A stretch of DNA of 64,000 bases from Caprimulgus europaeus (taxonomy: Eukaryota > Chordata > Aves > Caprimulgiformes > Caprimulgidae): assembly GCA_907165065.1 (NCBI GenBank), contig OU015534.1, positions 34,472,937 through 34,536,936 on the forward strand. Reading direction: 5' to 3'. The notes beneath the pieces are model-generated. The model was not told where the DNA came from. It ran no database searches and saw only the letters and a list, made by a program, of their open reading frames with translations. Positions 1-11,111 of this stretch are shown piece after piece; within the stretch, counting starts at the first letter, position 1, and every line of letters begins with the position of its first letter. The translations under genes were made by a program, and so were the position numbers.

Positions 1-2241
1 AATGCAATGGTTTGAGGAGTGTGGTATTTCTGTGTGATGGCTGTATCAACTCCAGCATTCCAACTACATCATTGATCGATGTCACTTGTTTTACACAGGA
101 AGAATCCACTGCTGAGCTGATCACCATGAGCTTGCTAAATTAGAAGCTGGAATTCACAGTGGATGCTATGAATGACAGCCACTGACATACTTCTTACAAC
201 CAAAGAGGAAACACGAGTTTGCTTGATTCTCTGCAGTTTCTGCACATCAGATTTCATCTGAAGACCAGAGGGTACAGCAGCACATCCAGGATCAAGCTAC
301 TCGTTATCAAATGCTGTGTCAAGGTTTTTGACATCATCTCTACCTTGAGTCTGCAGTGGCACCTGGAGACACTTAACTCCAATATAAGCAGTAATCTAAT
401 GAGTAACTTCATGTAAGTTAATTTCCCTTGGTTCCTGAATGCTGAGATTTAGTGGCTGAGGTTATAGCCTTTTCTTTTATTATTATTTTCTTTCTCTGAC
501 AGTTTTGATCACTCCTAAGCAGGAGCTAAAACACAAGCCTAGCTCTACACATTATAAACAAACCTCTTGTCATTCAGTAATAAAAAATACAGCCTTTTTT
601 TCCTATGAAAAATATAATTTGGTGGAAAACTTGAGCCTGCTGAAGGCAGTAATCAGCTTCTTGACAGCAGTGAGGGAAGGATTTTATTCACTGTCTTTTG
701 GTTCTTTATAATGGACTTGCTCATCATGAGACCTCCTATCAAACATGTCCATAGAAGATGGTGTCTGGTGACCTGACAGCCTTTGGAACCATGTAAGTCC
801 CTGCTCTTTTGCATATCCAGAATTAAAAGCATTTTCCACTAAATCTCAATAACATGGTAATATTAGAGAGTGGTACTCTGTATAGATAGAACCTTCTGAG
901 GTAAAAGGACCTTTTAAGTTGTTAAGGGTATCCACTTTGTAGGTGGATACCTATATTTTTTGCAGAAACATTGGAAAGGACAAAGTTGTACAGGAAAGCA
1001 AAAAAAGATCCAACAAACCAACTTTCCAGAAATCCCCCCCATAAATCACTCCTTAATGAGTCCAAAGGCAACATTCCTCACTTTGATGAAGCTTTAAAAT
1101 ATACTCAGACTTGTTCCCATATTCCCTGCACACTCAGTACTCCAAGGTTCATACCTGTGGCAAACAATGACAACAAAAAAAATAGCAAAAGGCCTTTTAT
1201 GTATGGTTTTCTGGCATGAAGCAAATGCAATTCAATGCTGACAAATGCATGGTGTAGGGGCTTGGTTGCCAATAGAATAACAAATAGAAAATGAATTAAG
1301 TGTACCAGACTGAGAAGGCTGAAAGTCATCTTAGCATGTATAGACATGCTGGCTTTGCAAACCCTTTGCCCTCTTCTTCTCGTGTCTAGTGTCAATCTTT
1401 TTTATTATTATTTGGCTTTGTCCTCTTAAAAATCCTTTGACTTTATTTGTTTGTTTCTTTCTTTCTCCAATGTGCCCTTTCCCTTTCATTGAATAGGTGA
1501 CCACAGGTTACTTAATATATCGTCTGTCTCAGAGGCTGGTATAACCTGCCACAGCGCGTTTGATAACCCACACATCACTGAAATTGAATGTATTTTTAAT
1601 GCAGTTTTACTCTAAAAGCTGCCTTTAAAGATGGCCTCACAGTATTCCGTGCTTCTGTTTTTACAGTGATGCAATACAGAATGTGGCCAAATTACAAATA
1701 GCAATAGATAGGAATTTATTTCACATTGATGCTGTGTTCTCAGAGCCAGGGTGTTTGTCTTCCTTCTCACGTCCTACAGCAAGCATCACATCTCCCTGAG
1801 CCACATCACTCCCTGCACTGCACTCCTGCTTTTGCTGTCTTTATTCAGACATGATTGGCCATGGAACTATCACATCTACTGAATCAGGTCTAGAAATACT
1901 TCTGTACAAAATCCTGCTAATAATTCATTTTAAATTACTGCAACATGAGGAATCATTATAAAAAATAAAAGGAAATGTAAAAAGTTGCACACCCCTCTGA
2001 TGACTGTGCTACAGTCTAGGGAACTCTGAGTTGTATAAAAATGTGTTTCAAATAACTCTATCCTTGTATGAAATTTTAGCCTTAATAGAGATATTGCAAC
2101 CAAAGATATCACCACATGGGGATCTCCAGGTTTTGACAGTGAATCACTGAATCATGAGAATGTTTTGGCTGCTACGTATTTTTAAGAGCCAAGGTTTGCC
2201 TTTCTAATGTGCAGTTTATCTGCAAATAATTTGCATGCTTG
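1..2241. other. Unique AT-rich sequence, no gene seen
   Basis: I see only unique AT-rich DNA here. The short open frames are 60-100 codons, overlap each other on both strands, and have no recognisable domain or plausible exon boundaries. Short T- and A-rich runs occur (for example near 475-490 and 1395-1470). It is best treated as intergenic or intronic sequence. Confidence 0.6.
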
Positions 2242-2299
2242 CAGATACTAAGAAGCCAAATAATATTATTCTCAGATACAGAAGCCAAATAATATTGTT
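2242..2299. repeat. Imperfect two-copy tandem duplication (~29 bp)
   Basis: Two adjacent units (2242-2270 and 2273-2299) share 'cagata' followed by 'gaagccaaataatatt'. The second unit lacks three bases. The context is AT-rich, and replication slippage is the simplest origin. Confidence 0.7.
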
Positions 2300-3312
2300 T
2301 GATTAATCTGCAAATAATCCTTCCTTAATTAAAATTATTTATCAGACTCTGTTTGGTAAAGGTAAACTATCACCTTGTGTAGTGCTTCTTTATGTTGATG
2401 TTCTCCCTCAGCATATTTGCTTTTTTTCTTTTCCTGAGAAGAATTCTATCCATCTGACTGTGTTTTAAAAATAGAAAAAAAATCAGGTGGTGTTTTTTAA
2501 CTACATATACATTGGGTATTTTAACCCAGTGTGGGCTCTGTATAAAAACAAGAAAGTGTTTTTTCTTTCTTTAATTCTATGCATTAGTCTCAAAGAGTGA
2601 AATTGTAACTTTGATAGCATTTTTGAACCATCATCATGATTTGCCATTGCATGATAAAGAACTCTGTCAGGTTTAATGGATGTATAATTAACACTTGGGT
2701 GACACTAATAACGCATCACCTCTGCGAATAGGGAGAGTGTTTTGGAAGCAGCAAGTCGTTTGAAGGAAGGTGGTATGTTAAACAGAAAAGTTCAAGATAG
2801 CAAAACCTGAGAGGTCATTGCATTGTTTAACTGGAAGCCTGATTAATTTATTAATTTACTTTGGAATTCTATTAAAGAAGAGAGATTTTTGTGGTTTTGT
2901 AATGCTTTCACTTTGTTTTCCTCTCAATTTCATGTATAATTAGAAAATTAAGATTTTCTTTGGAAAAAAAAAAATATACCCAAAGAATCCAATACATTTT
3001 TCTTTATTTTCTGGCTTTACTTCTTAGAACTAAACTATTGCAATCCTCAGTTGGTATATATATAAAATACACAATCAAAAACTGCATTGCACTTGTGGAA
3101 ACAGGTCTAAGACTAGTTTGTGTTAGCCTTTAAATGCTGAGTTTTCTATGGGAACAGCAAAAGCATTTGGGGAAAATTTTATAGCAAAACTTTTTTGCAG
3201 AAAAAAAGTGTAACAAAGATAAAGTTGAAATTTGAATATTCTGTCATATCACGTCTTGACTGGTTAAAGGGGCATGTAGACAAGAAAATAAATATTTTTA
3301 TTATAGAATATT
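2300..3312. other. Unique AT-rich sequence, nothing recognised
   Basis: No open frame, repeat family or RNA gene is recognisable. There are A-rich runs near 2470 and 2965. Confidence 0.55.
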
Positions 3313-3960
3313 TGTTGTGACATATAAATCCTTTTGGTCATTGATATACAAAGACTTAAACCACAGGTCTTGAACCAGGGTTGGCTTTTGGGTGAACTTC
3401 CCAACCTGTATCACATCAGGATGAAATACAACCCTGAGACTTTTCCTGCTACAATCCAAATCCAGATGCACTCTACCTAAACAGGAGCTTCCTGGATGCC
3501 TCTCAAATCCTGGCCAGATCTGGGGTGCACCCAAGTGAAGTGAAGCCCACCCACCGTGCCTTTCTCTCCATGTAGTGTGTTTATTAGCTGGTATAAAACA
3601 GGACCCTCTCCCAGTGAAGGTGGAGACCTCACCCACCAGTGGATGCACTGTGCAGGACTTCCCAATGGCTGGGAAAGGTTCTGTGATCCCTCACTGTGAC
3701 AGGGGCTCCCCAGCACGGGGCTGGATGGTGATAGAGTATTTGGGCAACTGGTGATGTATCTTAATCACTATATTTAACCCATGTAGTGATGATTAGGTGC
3801 ATTACCCTGCTTATCTCTGTACCTTGCTTTGGTTTTGTTGGTTTTTTTTCCTCCCTGCTTTGAACTAAAGTAAAATAAGTTTGTTTTTGTTTTCAAGTTG
3901 GTGTCTGAGTCCTTTTTGCTTAGCCCCATCAACTGGCAAAACTGTCATCAGCAAAAATAT
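3313..3960 (+). mobile_element. Candidate degraded solo LTR
   Basis: The block is richer in GC than its flanks and has promoter and polyadenylation signals in LTR order. TATAAAA lies at 3592-3598, an AATAAG poly(A)-like signal at 3874-3879, and a GT-rich stretch follows (about 3880-3905). The layout resembles U3, R and U5 of an avian endogenous retrovirus LTR on the plus strand. A TGTGAC start near 3315 is possible, but I could not find matching target-site duplications, so both ends are approximate. The 115- and 79-codon minus-strand frames inside it overlap each other and look like chance. It could instead be another GC-richer repeat. No coding sequence of a retrovirus flanks it. Confidence 0.45.
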
Positions 3961-5032
3961 CTGATGTGGCACTTACTACAAAGGGGACTTCTGCTGCATG
4001 TTATGACATTGAGCTTGGCTCTGGCATTTCCCTAACAATTTCCCCTCTTGTCCATCCATTTGCTGCAGCTTCTGCTTAGCAAAAGAGAAAGTCAGAAGGA
4101 CTCAGCTGAGGTGATCCCTGATGAAGTGCCAGCAGGAATGGATCCCACTGGCTCCACCATAGAAATGCTCCTGCCACTAGTGATTTCCAGATGAATCACC
4201 ATGTTTCAAGTAGTTTCTGAGCTGCACCTCTTTTAACTTCTTTTTACATTTTTCTGTAGGCCTCAAACCAATTTTGATATTTAAATAAATTAAACAAACC
4301 AGTTTATAGTTTAAAGCATAAACCTTAAGCATACTCGCACTAACACATCTTAAGTATGATTATATGTATATGTGTATATATGTACACTGAATAAGAGTTG
4401 TGTCATACAGAACCATGTGATTGACATTCATGATGAAACTACTCATTAATTTTTGTACAGTACATTCCATATTATTTGATTTTTTTTTTCCATGTGATTA
4501 GCATCAAAGTGACTTAAAATTGGCAATTTTAAGTCAACCTTAAAAAAATTAAAACCCTTTCAAATACTGGGTATTTGTACAGACATCAGCTTCCTGTGCC
4601 TTCATTTCCCTCAGTTTTCTGAGACCACATAGCAAAATAAATGAATGTCAGAAATTTTTCCTTGGCTGAGCTTTTAATCACCTTGGATGGGAGTCAGTCA
4701 CAGATTTTGAAATGGACACTTAACTCCTATCTGGGTCTTGAATACTACACTTCAACTTCATCCTGGAAAGCAAGACTTTGAAATATTTACAATATTAATG
4801 ACCAGTATTCAGTTTTTTTTGTTTTTTCTTTTTTGTAAGGTAGTAAAATTCTATTTTTTTCCAGCCTTCTTATGATACATGTTTATCAGTAGTGTAGAAT
4901 CAAATCTTTAAGGCAGAACAGCCTTCAGCTCTCTGCAAGTTAATCAATAACGATGCTAGATGGAAATCTGAACTACTTGTACTATTATATCAACACACAT
5001 CTGCTGTTTATTGAATCTGACTGCAAGCTGAT
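3961..5032. other. Unique AT-rich sequence with one palindrome
   Basis: Apart from the near-perfect palindrome at 4510-4536 I recognise nothing. T-rich runs lie near 4480 and 4815-4860. Confidence 0.5.
4510..4536. repeat. 27-bp near-perfect palindrome
   Basis: Two 13-base arms (TGACTTAAAATTG and its exact reverse complement) flank one central G. It could extrude as a cruciform or bind a dimeric protein. It could equally be a chance product of AT-rich sequence. Confidence 0.8.
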
Positions 5033-5365
5033 AGGAAGGAAGGAAGGAAGGAAGGAAGGAAGGAAGGAAGGAAGGAAGGAAGGAAGGAAGGAAGGAAGGA
5101 AGGAAGGAAGGAAGGAAGGAAGGAAGGAAGAAAGAAAGAAAGGAAGAAAGGAAGAAAGAAAGGAAGAAAGAAAGAAAGGAAGAAAGAAAGGAAGAAAGAA
5201 AGGAAGAAAGAAAGGAAGAAAGAAAGGAAGAAAGAAAGGAAGAAAGAAAGGAAGAAAGGAAGAAAGGAAGAAAGGAAGAAAGGAAGAAAGGAAGAAAGGA
5301 AGAAAGGAAGAAAGAAAGGAAGAAAGAAAGGAAGAAAGAAAGGAAGAAAGAAAGGAAGAAAGAAA

Positions 5366-5463
<98 letters not shown>

Positions 5464-5464
5464 A
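5033..5464 (+). repeat. 432-bp all-purine AAGG/AAAG microsatellite
   Basis: The array has three zones. Pure AAGG units run from 5033 to about 5130, a patchwork of AAAG and AAGG units to about 5370, and pure AAAG units to 5464. No pyrimidine interrupts the plus strand over 432 bases. The zoning suggests point mutation of one repeat type into the other followed by separate expansion. The lysine/arginine/glutamate and phenylalanine/leucine/serine frames of 170-210 codons across it are translations of the repeat, not genes. Confidence 0.97.
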
Positions 5465-6635
5465 CCAACATGGGCTGTTTATCAGTATATTTCTGTTTTC
5501 CCCCATTTTACTTCCTCTTTATTTTCAGTCTGGTTTGTCGTTATCTGAATCTAGAAAGGAAAATCTACAGGGCAATACTCAGTGAGGTTATTAGCTCTCC
5601 TTAGAAGGCACCACAAAAATGCTTTTCATTCCCCTGGTTGCAAGACTTGCAGAAAATTTGCACTAAATCATTGGGTTGATAAAGAACTCCTGCATTCTGG
5701 AAGATTAAAAAAAAAAAGGATAACTGTTAAATGTCGTTAAAGGACTAAGGATTATGGATATTCTGTGCTATTTGGGATGAATCTACGAATCTTTTGCATT
5801 TTAGATCATTATCCATCATAGTCAATGTAAGTCTATTGCTGAATTCAAATAACGTTGGTCTCCTGCCAAAATCTATATGAAATTGAAATTAAAGGCTTGA
5901 GCTAAAAGAGTATCCACTTTGACTAAATAATGTTAACATATATATTTTGGAACTTAAAGTTCCTCATGTGGCACTGAGTAATCCTTAATTTTAATAACTT
6001 TTTTGTCATAGTAAGAACTTCAGGTGATGCTGTGGCACTTGTAAACATTACCTAATGGAAATCAATTCGACCCAGCAATACATGACAATAAGATGCTGTG
6101 AATTTCAATGGAATTAGTTCATTCAGAGACCTTTGACAGGTTGGGCTGTATGAGGAGACTGAAGTTGGATGAATAAAGAACAATGGTTCTGAAAAAGAAA
6201 AAATAATTTAAAAAAGGCTCTCTGGAAGTTAGTCTAACAGATCAGCCTAACCATGAGAGGCCATGTAGCAATGGGAACTTACCCTCACCTACTGCTTGGT
6301 GCACTCTTTAGGATTCCCTGTGTTTAAATAAAAACCCACGACATCTGATAGCTGTCAAGTTGGAACACGAGCTACAAAAGTCATTTTTATGGGCGTATGT
6401 GGTGGTGAGTTGCAGTAATTGGATAGGCCTTTTATCAGGAGGGAACAGCAAAAAGGACTTCCTAGCAAAGTACATGTTAATCCAAAGTTAAAGCATCTCA
6501 GAAAGTCTGGGATTTTTTGGTTTTGTTTTTTTTGTTTGTTAAAATATCATAGCATATTTTTGATGTGGTGTTTCATTTCATAGACATATAAAGTTTTTAA
6601 ATGGTGAGTTTACTCAGCACTGGAAAGTATCATCT
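5465..6635. other. Unique AT-rich sequence, nothing recognised
   Basis: No gene, RNA or repeat family is recognised. Confidence 0.5.
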
Positions 6636-7105
6636 AAGTCACAGAATCTTAGAAGAGCTGAGTTTGAAAGGTACCTCTGGATATCATCTAGACCAACCCT
6701 CCCACTGGATAGAGACTCAACAACCTCTCTGGACAATCTGCTTCCATGTTTAAACACCCTCAGAAATAAAAAAAAACAAAACAAACAAACAAAAAAACAC
6801 CCAAAACAACACAAGCAAAATTTTTTCTTAAATTTAAATGGAAATTCCTGTGTTTCATGTTGTGCTGAGTGCCTCTTATCTAGACATTGGCAACCACTGA
6901 GAAGAATTTGGCTACTTCTTACACTCCCATCAGGTATTTACAGCCATGGGTAAGATCCCCCTGAGCATTCTCTTCTCCAAACTGAACAGCTCCAGCTTTC
7001 CCAGCTTCCCTTTGTATCATAAAAACTTCAAAACCTTAAACATCTTTGTGGACCTTCTCCAGACTCTCTCTAGTATGCCTATGGCTCTCTTATAACTGCC
7101 TTTTT
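6636..7105 (-). mobile_element. CR1 LINE, ORF2 C-terminus and 3' UTR
   Basis: Reading the minus strand from 7105 down to 6636 gives the usual CR1 3' end: the ORF2 C-terminal block (a decayed form of the family's '[13 protein letters not shown]' region), then 'SREVVESLSSG' (family form 'PREVVESPSL'), then the 3' UTR ending near a 'cagaatctta' tail. The open frame at 6614-6814 is this debris. An A/C-rich expansion at about 6766-6820 interrupts the element. Frameshifts and stops are frequent, so it is an old inactive copy. It is contiguous with ORF2 endonuclease and ORF1 pieces of the same orientation to its right. Confidence 0.85.
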
Positions 7106-7111
7106 GATCAC

Positions 7112-7568
7112 CTGTGTTATGAAGTTATCACCAATGTACTGCAGTAACGTCCCGAACTTCTGGTGCTCTGTTATCCCTCCAGCAGGTATTAGGGGAGTCC
7201 CTCAGCACAAGCTGAGTCCCAGGGCCTGAGAATATGGGGCTTCTTCCAGTTTTCTACAGAAGGCCTCAGGAAGAGTGTGAGAGCTTTCCCCATGATGCTG
7301 TCTGGTGGGCACCTCCTCAGTTCTGTGCATACACTTGGGGGTTGTAACCCTGCTTCAGTCTGGTTTTGCTGATGACTAGGTCCTTCATATTTACAGCACC
7401 CCACACTCTTTACTTGCCCACATGGTCCACCAGTTCCTCCCTTGATAGTTGCTTATTGTGTCCCTCCCTCACTGTTCCTACTTTGAAGCTCTACTTAACA
7501 GCTCGGACAGTCTGTTAGCAAAGATTTTGCTCCACTTAGTAAGGTGGATCGTGTCTCATTCAACCATT
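7112..7568 (-). mobile_element. CR1 LINE, end of ORF1 and ORF2 endonuclease piece
   Basis: Minus-strand translation of about 7400-7120 gives scattered endonuclease-domain matches (for example 'SQALGL' and 'YIGDNFI', family forms 'SQALVL' and 'CIGDNFL') in shifting frames with stops. At 7568-7451 the minus strand reads 'DTIHLTKWSKIFANRLSELL', which matches the C-terminal part of the CR1 ORF1 esterase-type domain, where the Asp-x-x-His pair is catalytic in intact members. The RT region between this piece and 7105 is missing, so the copy is internally deleted. The frame at 7189-7404 is a chance reading through it. Confidence 0.7.
7451..7568 (-). repeat. 118-bp direct repeat, left copy (R1)
   Basis: This CR1 ORF1-tail segment is repeated in the same orientation at 8082-8199. 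I count 4 differences in 118 bases by eye, all transitions. The two copies bracket the S1 insert. Between this copy and S1 is a 19-base hairpin sequence (7569-7587, arms GTTGAAA/TTTCAAC). Confidence 0.93.
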
Positions 7569-7587
7569 GTTGAAAAGTAATTTCAAC

Positions 7588-8081
7588 AGACATTACTTTT
7601 CTCAACCTAATGTATGATGTTGAATGAAGAAGTAATGTTTTTAGATTAAATTTTGAAGAAATTAAAAAAAATAGGATAGTTATGGTAGTTAAGGATGAAT
7701 AACAGGTAACAAAATCTCATCAGAAAAATCTGTTCAACTTATCTTTGTATTCTGCTGACCTTATTCATTCAGACTAAGAAAGTATGGCAATGCAGGAAAG
7801 ATATAAAGGAGGAAATTAATTCAGCTGGAAATTTTCAATAGCACCTATGTGTTTACAAGATGTGCTTTTTCCAAAAGTTACATATAAATTTGTCTTGTTA
7901 AATTTAAATTATGTTCCAAGATGATTCTTCCCCCAATAACATTCTGATCCTCTTGTACTGGAATAATAGAGATACACAACAGTATGTATATTGAATAAGT
8001 TTCTTCTCTTCTTAAGCATCCTGACTGAATATCTTCCATCCCAATTTTCTTATAGAATAACCAAATAATGATTTGGTAAAA
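7588..8081. repeat. S1: ~494-bp segment, duplicate of 12511-13013
   Basis: This AT-rich segment matches 12511-13013 over its full length in the same orientation. By eye I see about 15 substitutions plus one 7-8 base gap, roughly 3% divergence. It interrupts a CR1 copy and is flanked by the 118-bp repeats. Its right end carries a small hairpin (ACCAAAT / ATTTGGT, about 8061-8078). I recognise no transposase, promoter or family. It has no open frame conserved between the copies. Confidence 0.93.
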
Positions 8082-8199
8082 GCTTATTGTGTCCCTCCCT
8101 CATTGTTCCTACTCTGAAGCTCTACTTAACAGCTCAGACAGTCTGTTAGCAAAGATTTTGCTCCACTCAGTAAGGTGGATCGTGTCTCATTCAACCATT
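8082..8199 (-). repeat. 118-bp direct repeat, right copy (R1')
   Basis: Second copy of the CR1 ORF1-tail segment at 7451-7568. Resemblance to CR1 may continue a few bases past 8199 (to about 8215), so this is probably the copy joined to the original upstream part of the element. On the minus strand it also reads through the Asp-x-x-His region. Confidence 0.93.
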
Positions 8200-10141
8200 C
8201 CTTGGTTTTCAAAGGGTATCACAGTTATATTATGGTGATCATCCAGCAATACAATATTTAGCTTTTTTAAAAATTAAGATAAAGTGTAGTAGACCCCAGT
8301 GGTGTGAGCCAAGAATAACTCATAAATCAAATAGCCTTATCTACTATTTTAGCAGCAGTTACAAACCTAGTAAATTCTGAAAGAAGAACTCTAACTGCAA
8401 ACTAAATGACTGTTTGGTAGTAAAACCAATAATGAAAATGAATGCAATGAAGCAGTGTGTGAAATTGCTTCTGGTGTTTCATCATTCAGATACAGCATTT
8501 GGAATGATGAAGCTCCAAGCAGAAGAAGAGTTGCATGCTGAAGGAGGCAGGGCAGGAGGGCAGAGCTGTGGGAATAGATGGGCATAGGTGGCATCTGTGG
8601 ATACAACTATCCTAAGACTAGAGAGAAAATGACTGAGTTGGGGTAAGCTGTGACCCCAGGATCCTTCCTGAGAGTAGATAAAATCTGAACCTTAAAGCTT
8701 TAAGCTGAAGGTTGTGATGAGCTATATACTCAAATTCAGTAAGGTTATCCCCTTATTTCCAATGTGCTGACAACGAGCAGCTCCCACTGAAAGAAGGCAA
8801 AGACATTTCATTTTCCTGTTATCAGAATAATTACTCATTTATAGTGTAAGATGTTTCCCAAATTCTGAGTTTGGCTACAGAATAATATCATGATGTGAAA
8901 CAACACAGACATTGTCCCTTTATTTATCTTAACTGTGACATTACATGGACCAAAGGATCTTCTAGAAACAGTTGGTACTTTGACCAGGTGATTTTTTGTT
9001 TGTTTTAAACTGCAGCCTTACACCAATCCTATTAATTGAGACCATTTTCCATGTCTGACTTTCTTCAACATATACATAATTTTCTTTTTACTTCTGAAAA
9101 ACTGTGATGCTTAAAATGAGCACAAAAAGAAAGGGTGAAGAATCCTTCTATACATCAGCAGATAGCTGCACCGAGTGTGACTTGGTCATTAAAAGGGTAA
9201 ACTGTCAAAGTTTCACTCAGAATTAAAGTAAATTGAAAAAAAAAAAAAAGTGGCAGGGCAATTTCACTGAGTAAAAAGAAAAAAACAACAACAAAAACCT
9301 AGAGATTATCTGTGATCAGCTCCTTTACATTCATTCTTTTTTATCTAGGCCAAAAATTCTGGAAAAAAAAAAATAAATAGAGCCATTCAGAATGGATCTG
9401 GTCCCCATTTTTTTTGGAGAACAGAAAATACACCTGTAATTTTTATGCTGGACTTCAAACTGCAAATTCTATTTTATTTTTTTTAACTTTTTCTTTTCCT
9501 ATATATATTTTAAAACAAGGCAACACAAGTTACTTATCACTATATAATTCAGTTTATAATTTTTACATAAAGGTTTTATCATTAATAATCCTGAACTTGT
9601 GAAACACTAAGAAAAGGAGTTTTACATATGGATAAAATTTTCCTATTTTCACTTTGTGTATTATTTGGTTTTTTTGTTTCTGGGTTTTTGGAATTGCTCT
9701 GTAAAAGATTCAAGCTACCAAATATGTCATTCACATTGACTGCTTAACAAATCTGAATTATTCCTATAATCAGATAAAACCTACCGAAGGCTGTTGCCTA
9801 ATGTTGCCTTTAGTTTAGCTGAGTACAATCATAGAGAAATGATAAAGAGGTTACTTAAAAAATTATTTTATCAAATTAATGTTATTCAATCAGTAGTAAT
9901 GTCTATTATGTTAATAATTTATCATCTGATAATAGCAGCAGTTGTTTCTTAAAATGCCCACTGACTGGATTATCATAGTGCCACACAAATGTACATGAGA
10001 AGAATACTAGCAATTTCTGCAAGCCATAAATATAGACTGACAGAAAACAAAATTATTCATTCTATTTCCATGATTATATGTTAAAATCTGTATTATGCAT
10101 CACTATAAATACACATAATTGTGTTCTCATTTTCATTCCAG

Positions 10142-10171
10142 CAAACAGGAGACTTTTACCATCAAGGAAAG
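10142..10171 (+). other. Candidate 30-bp microexon (weak)
   Basis: A pyrimidine-rich acceptor ('ttctcattttcattccag') is followed by 30 bases that are open in frame as ten codons (QTGDFYHQGK). A GTATTG donor follows directly. The length is a multiple of three, as for many neuronal microexons. I cannot identify a host gene, and such short splice-like blocks arise often by chance. Confidence 0.2.
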
Positions 10172-10304
10172 GTATTGTGACCCGATAGCGGAAACATTAC
10201 GGTGTTTATTGAGAGGTGGCAATCAGGGGGAAAAAACAAATTGAATATGCATGGAAGTCATCTGAATACGGTATGAGTGTCAGAAATTAACACTTGATTG
10301 GCAA

Positions 10305-10316
10305 ATGATTAATCAT
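10305..10316. promoter_or_regulatory. Homeodomain-type palindrome ATGATTAATCAT
   Basis: A perfect 12-base palindrome with a central ATTAAT, similar to dimeric paired-type or POU homeodomain sites. It lies about 135 bases from the candidate microexon, in a patch less AT-biased than its surroundings. Function is inferred only. Confidence 0.25.
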
Positions 10317-11111
10317 CAGGATAGCAGTTCTGTTGGCCACAGAGATGTTAAAATAATAACTTCTACCAGGGTTTGTTTTTAAGTGAAAGGGTAAGTTTTT
10401 CCCTTGTGTGTGTTCACAAAGCTATTTGCAAGTGTGAGACATCCCAGAACCACCCGACATCTGTCCCTGTGGGAACAAATGAATCTTGAAAACAAAGTTT
10501 TGCCCGCCTGCTGTGGGCAGTTCTCCTGAAAACCACTCAGGAAAAATTCCACCCATTATTCCAACAGCTCCAACCATTCTTTCATGAAGAAACTCCAGAA
10601 AGACAATCTAATTAAGTGTAATTAAGGAAAAAGAAGCCTTGGGCTTATCTGGTTCTTGGCTAAATGTTGTCTTGAGACCTGACATGTGTAGGTTGCCGTG
10701 CACTGATGCTCTTTTCTGGCTATTATTGTATCTCCCACTGTTTTGAGATAACTCACTAACATCAAAGTCGTCTTTTCTTTTGGGGTAGCAATCTTTAAAA
10801 TCGGAGGCACTTTCAGAGTAATCAATACCAAGCCTCCAGAGTACCCAAAGGCCATGTTCTTCCAACTGACTGCATGACCCAGTTTGCAAGCCAGGAACTC
10901 AGGAATCTGTTGGAGGCCTTTCCTCATGCCTAACATCAACCATGGAGCAGAGGACAGGGCGCCCAATGAGTTTACAGAGGCACAACTGAGTCGGAGGCTG
11001 TAGCAGTTTCCCAGTCCATAAATTATCCCAAACAGCAATAAAATCTGTAGGTCAACAGGGTGGATTTTTTTTTACATTAATTTTGGTAGAGAAATTTGGA
11101 ACAAGAAATTT

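Larger units (their letters stand above)
8216..11090. other. Unique AT-rich sequence with a possibly conserved patch
   Basis: Mostly unique AT-rich DNA. A-rich runs lie near 9235-9300 and 9360. The stretch 10080-10400 is less biased and contains a splice-bounded 30-bp block (10142-10171) and a homeodomain-type palindrome (10305-10316). At 10608-11038 two overlapping minus-strand frames of 93 and 138 codons are open, with no family match I can make. Confidence 0.45.

Noticed and set aside
4953-5585. Lys/Arg/Glu and Phe/Leu/Ser frames of 171-210 codons
   Set aside because: They are translations of the AAGG/AAAG microsatellite, open in all frames because the repeat contains no stop codon.
6271-6330. 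AGG|GTAAGT donor-like site on the minus strand
   Set aside because: All three frames upstream of it contain stops before any usable acceptor.
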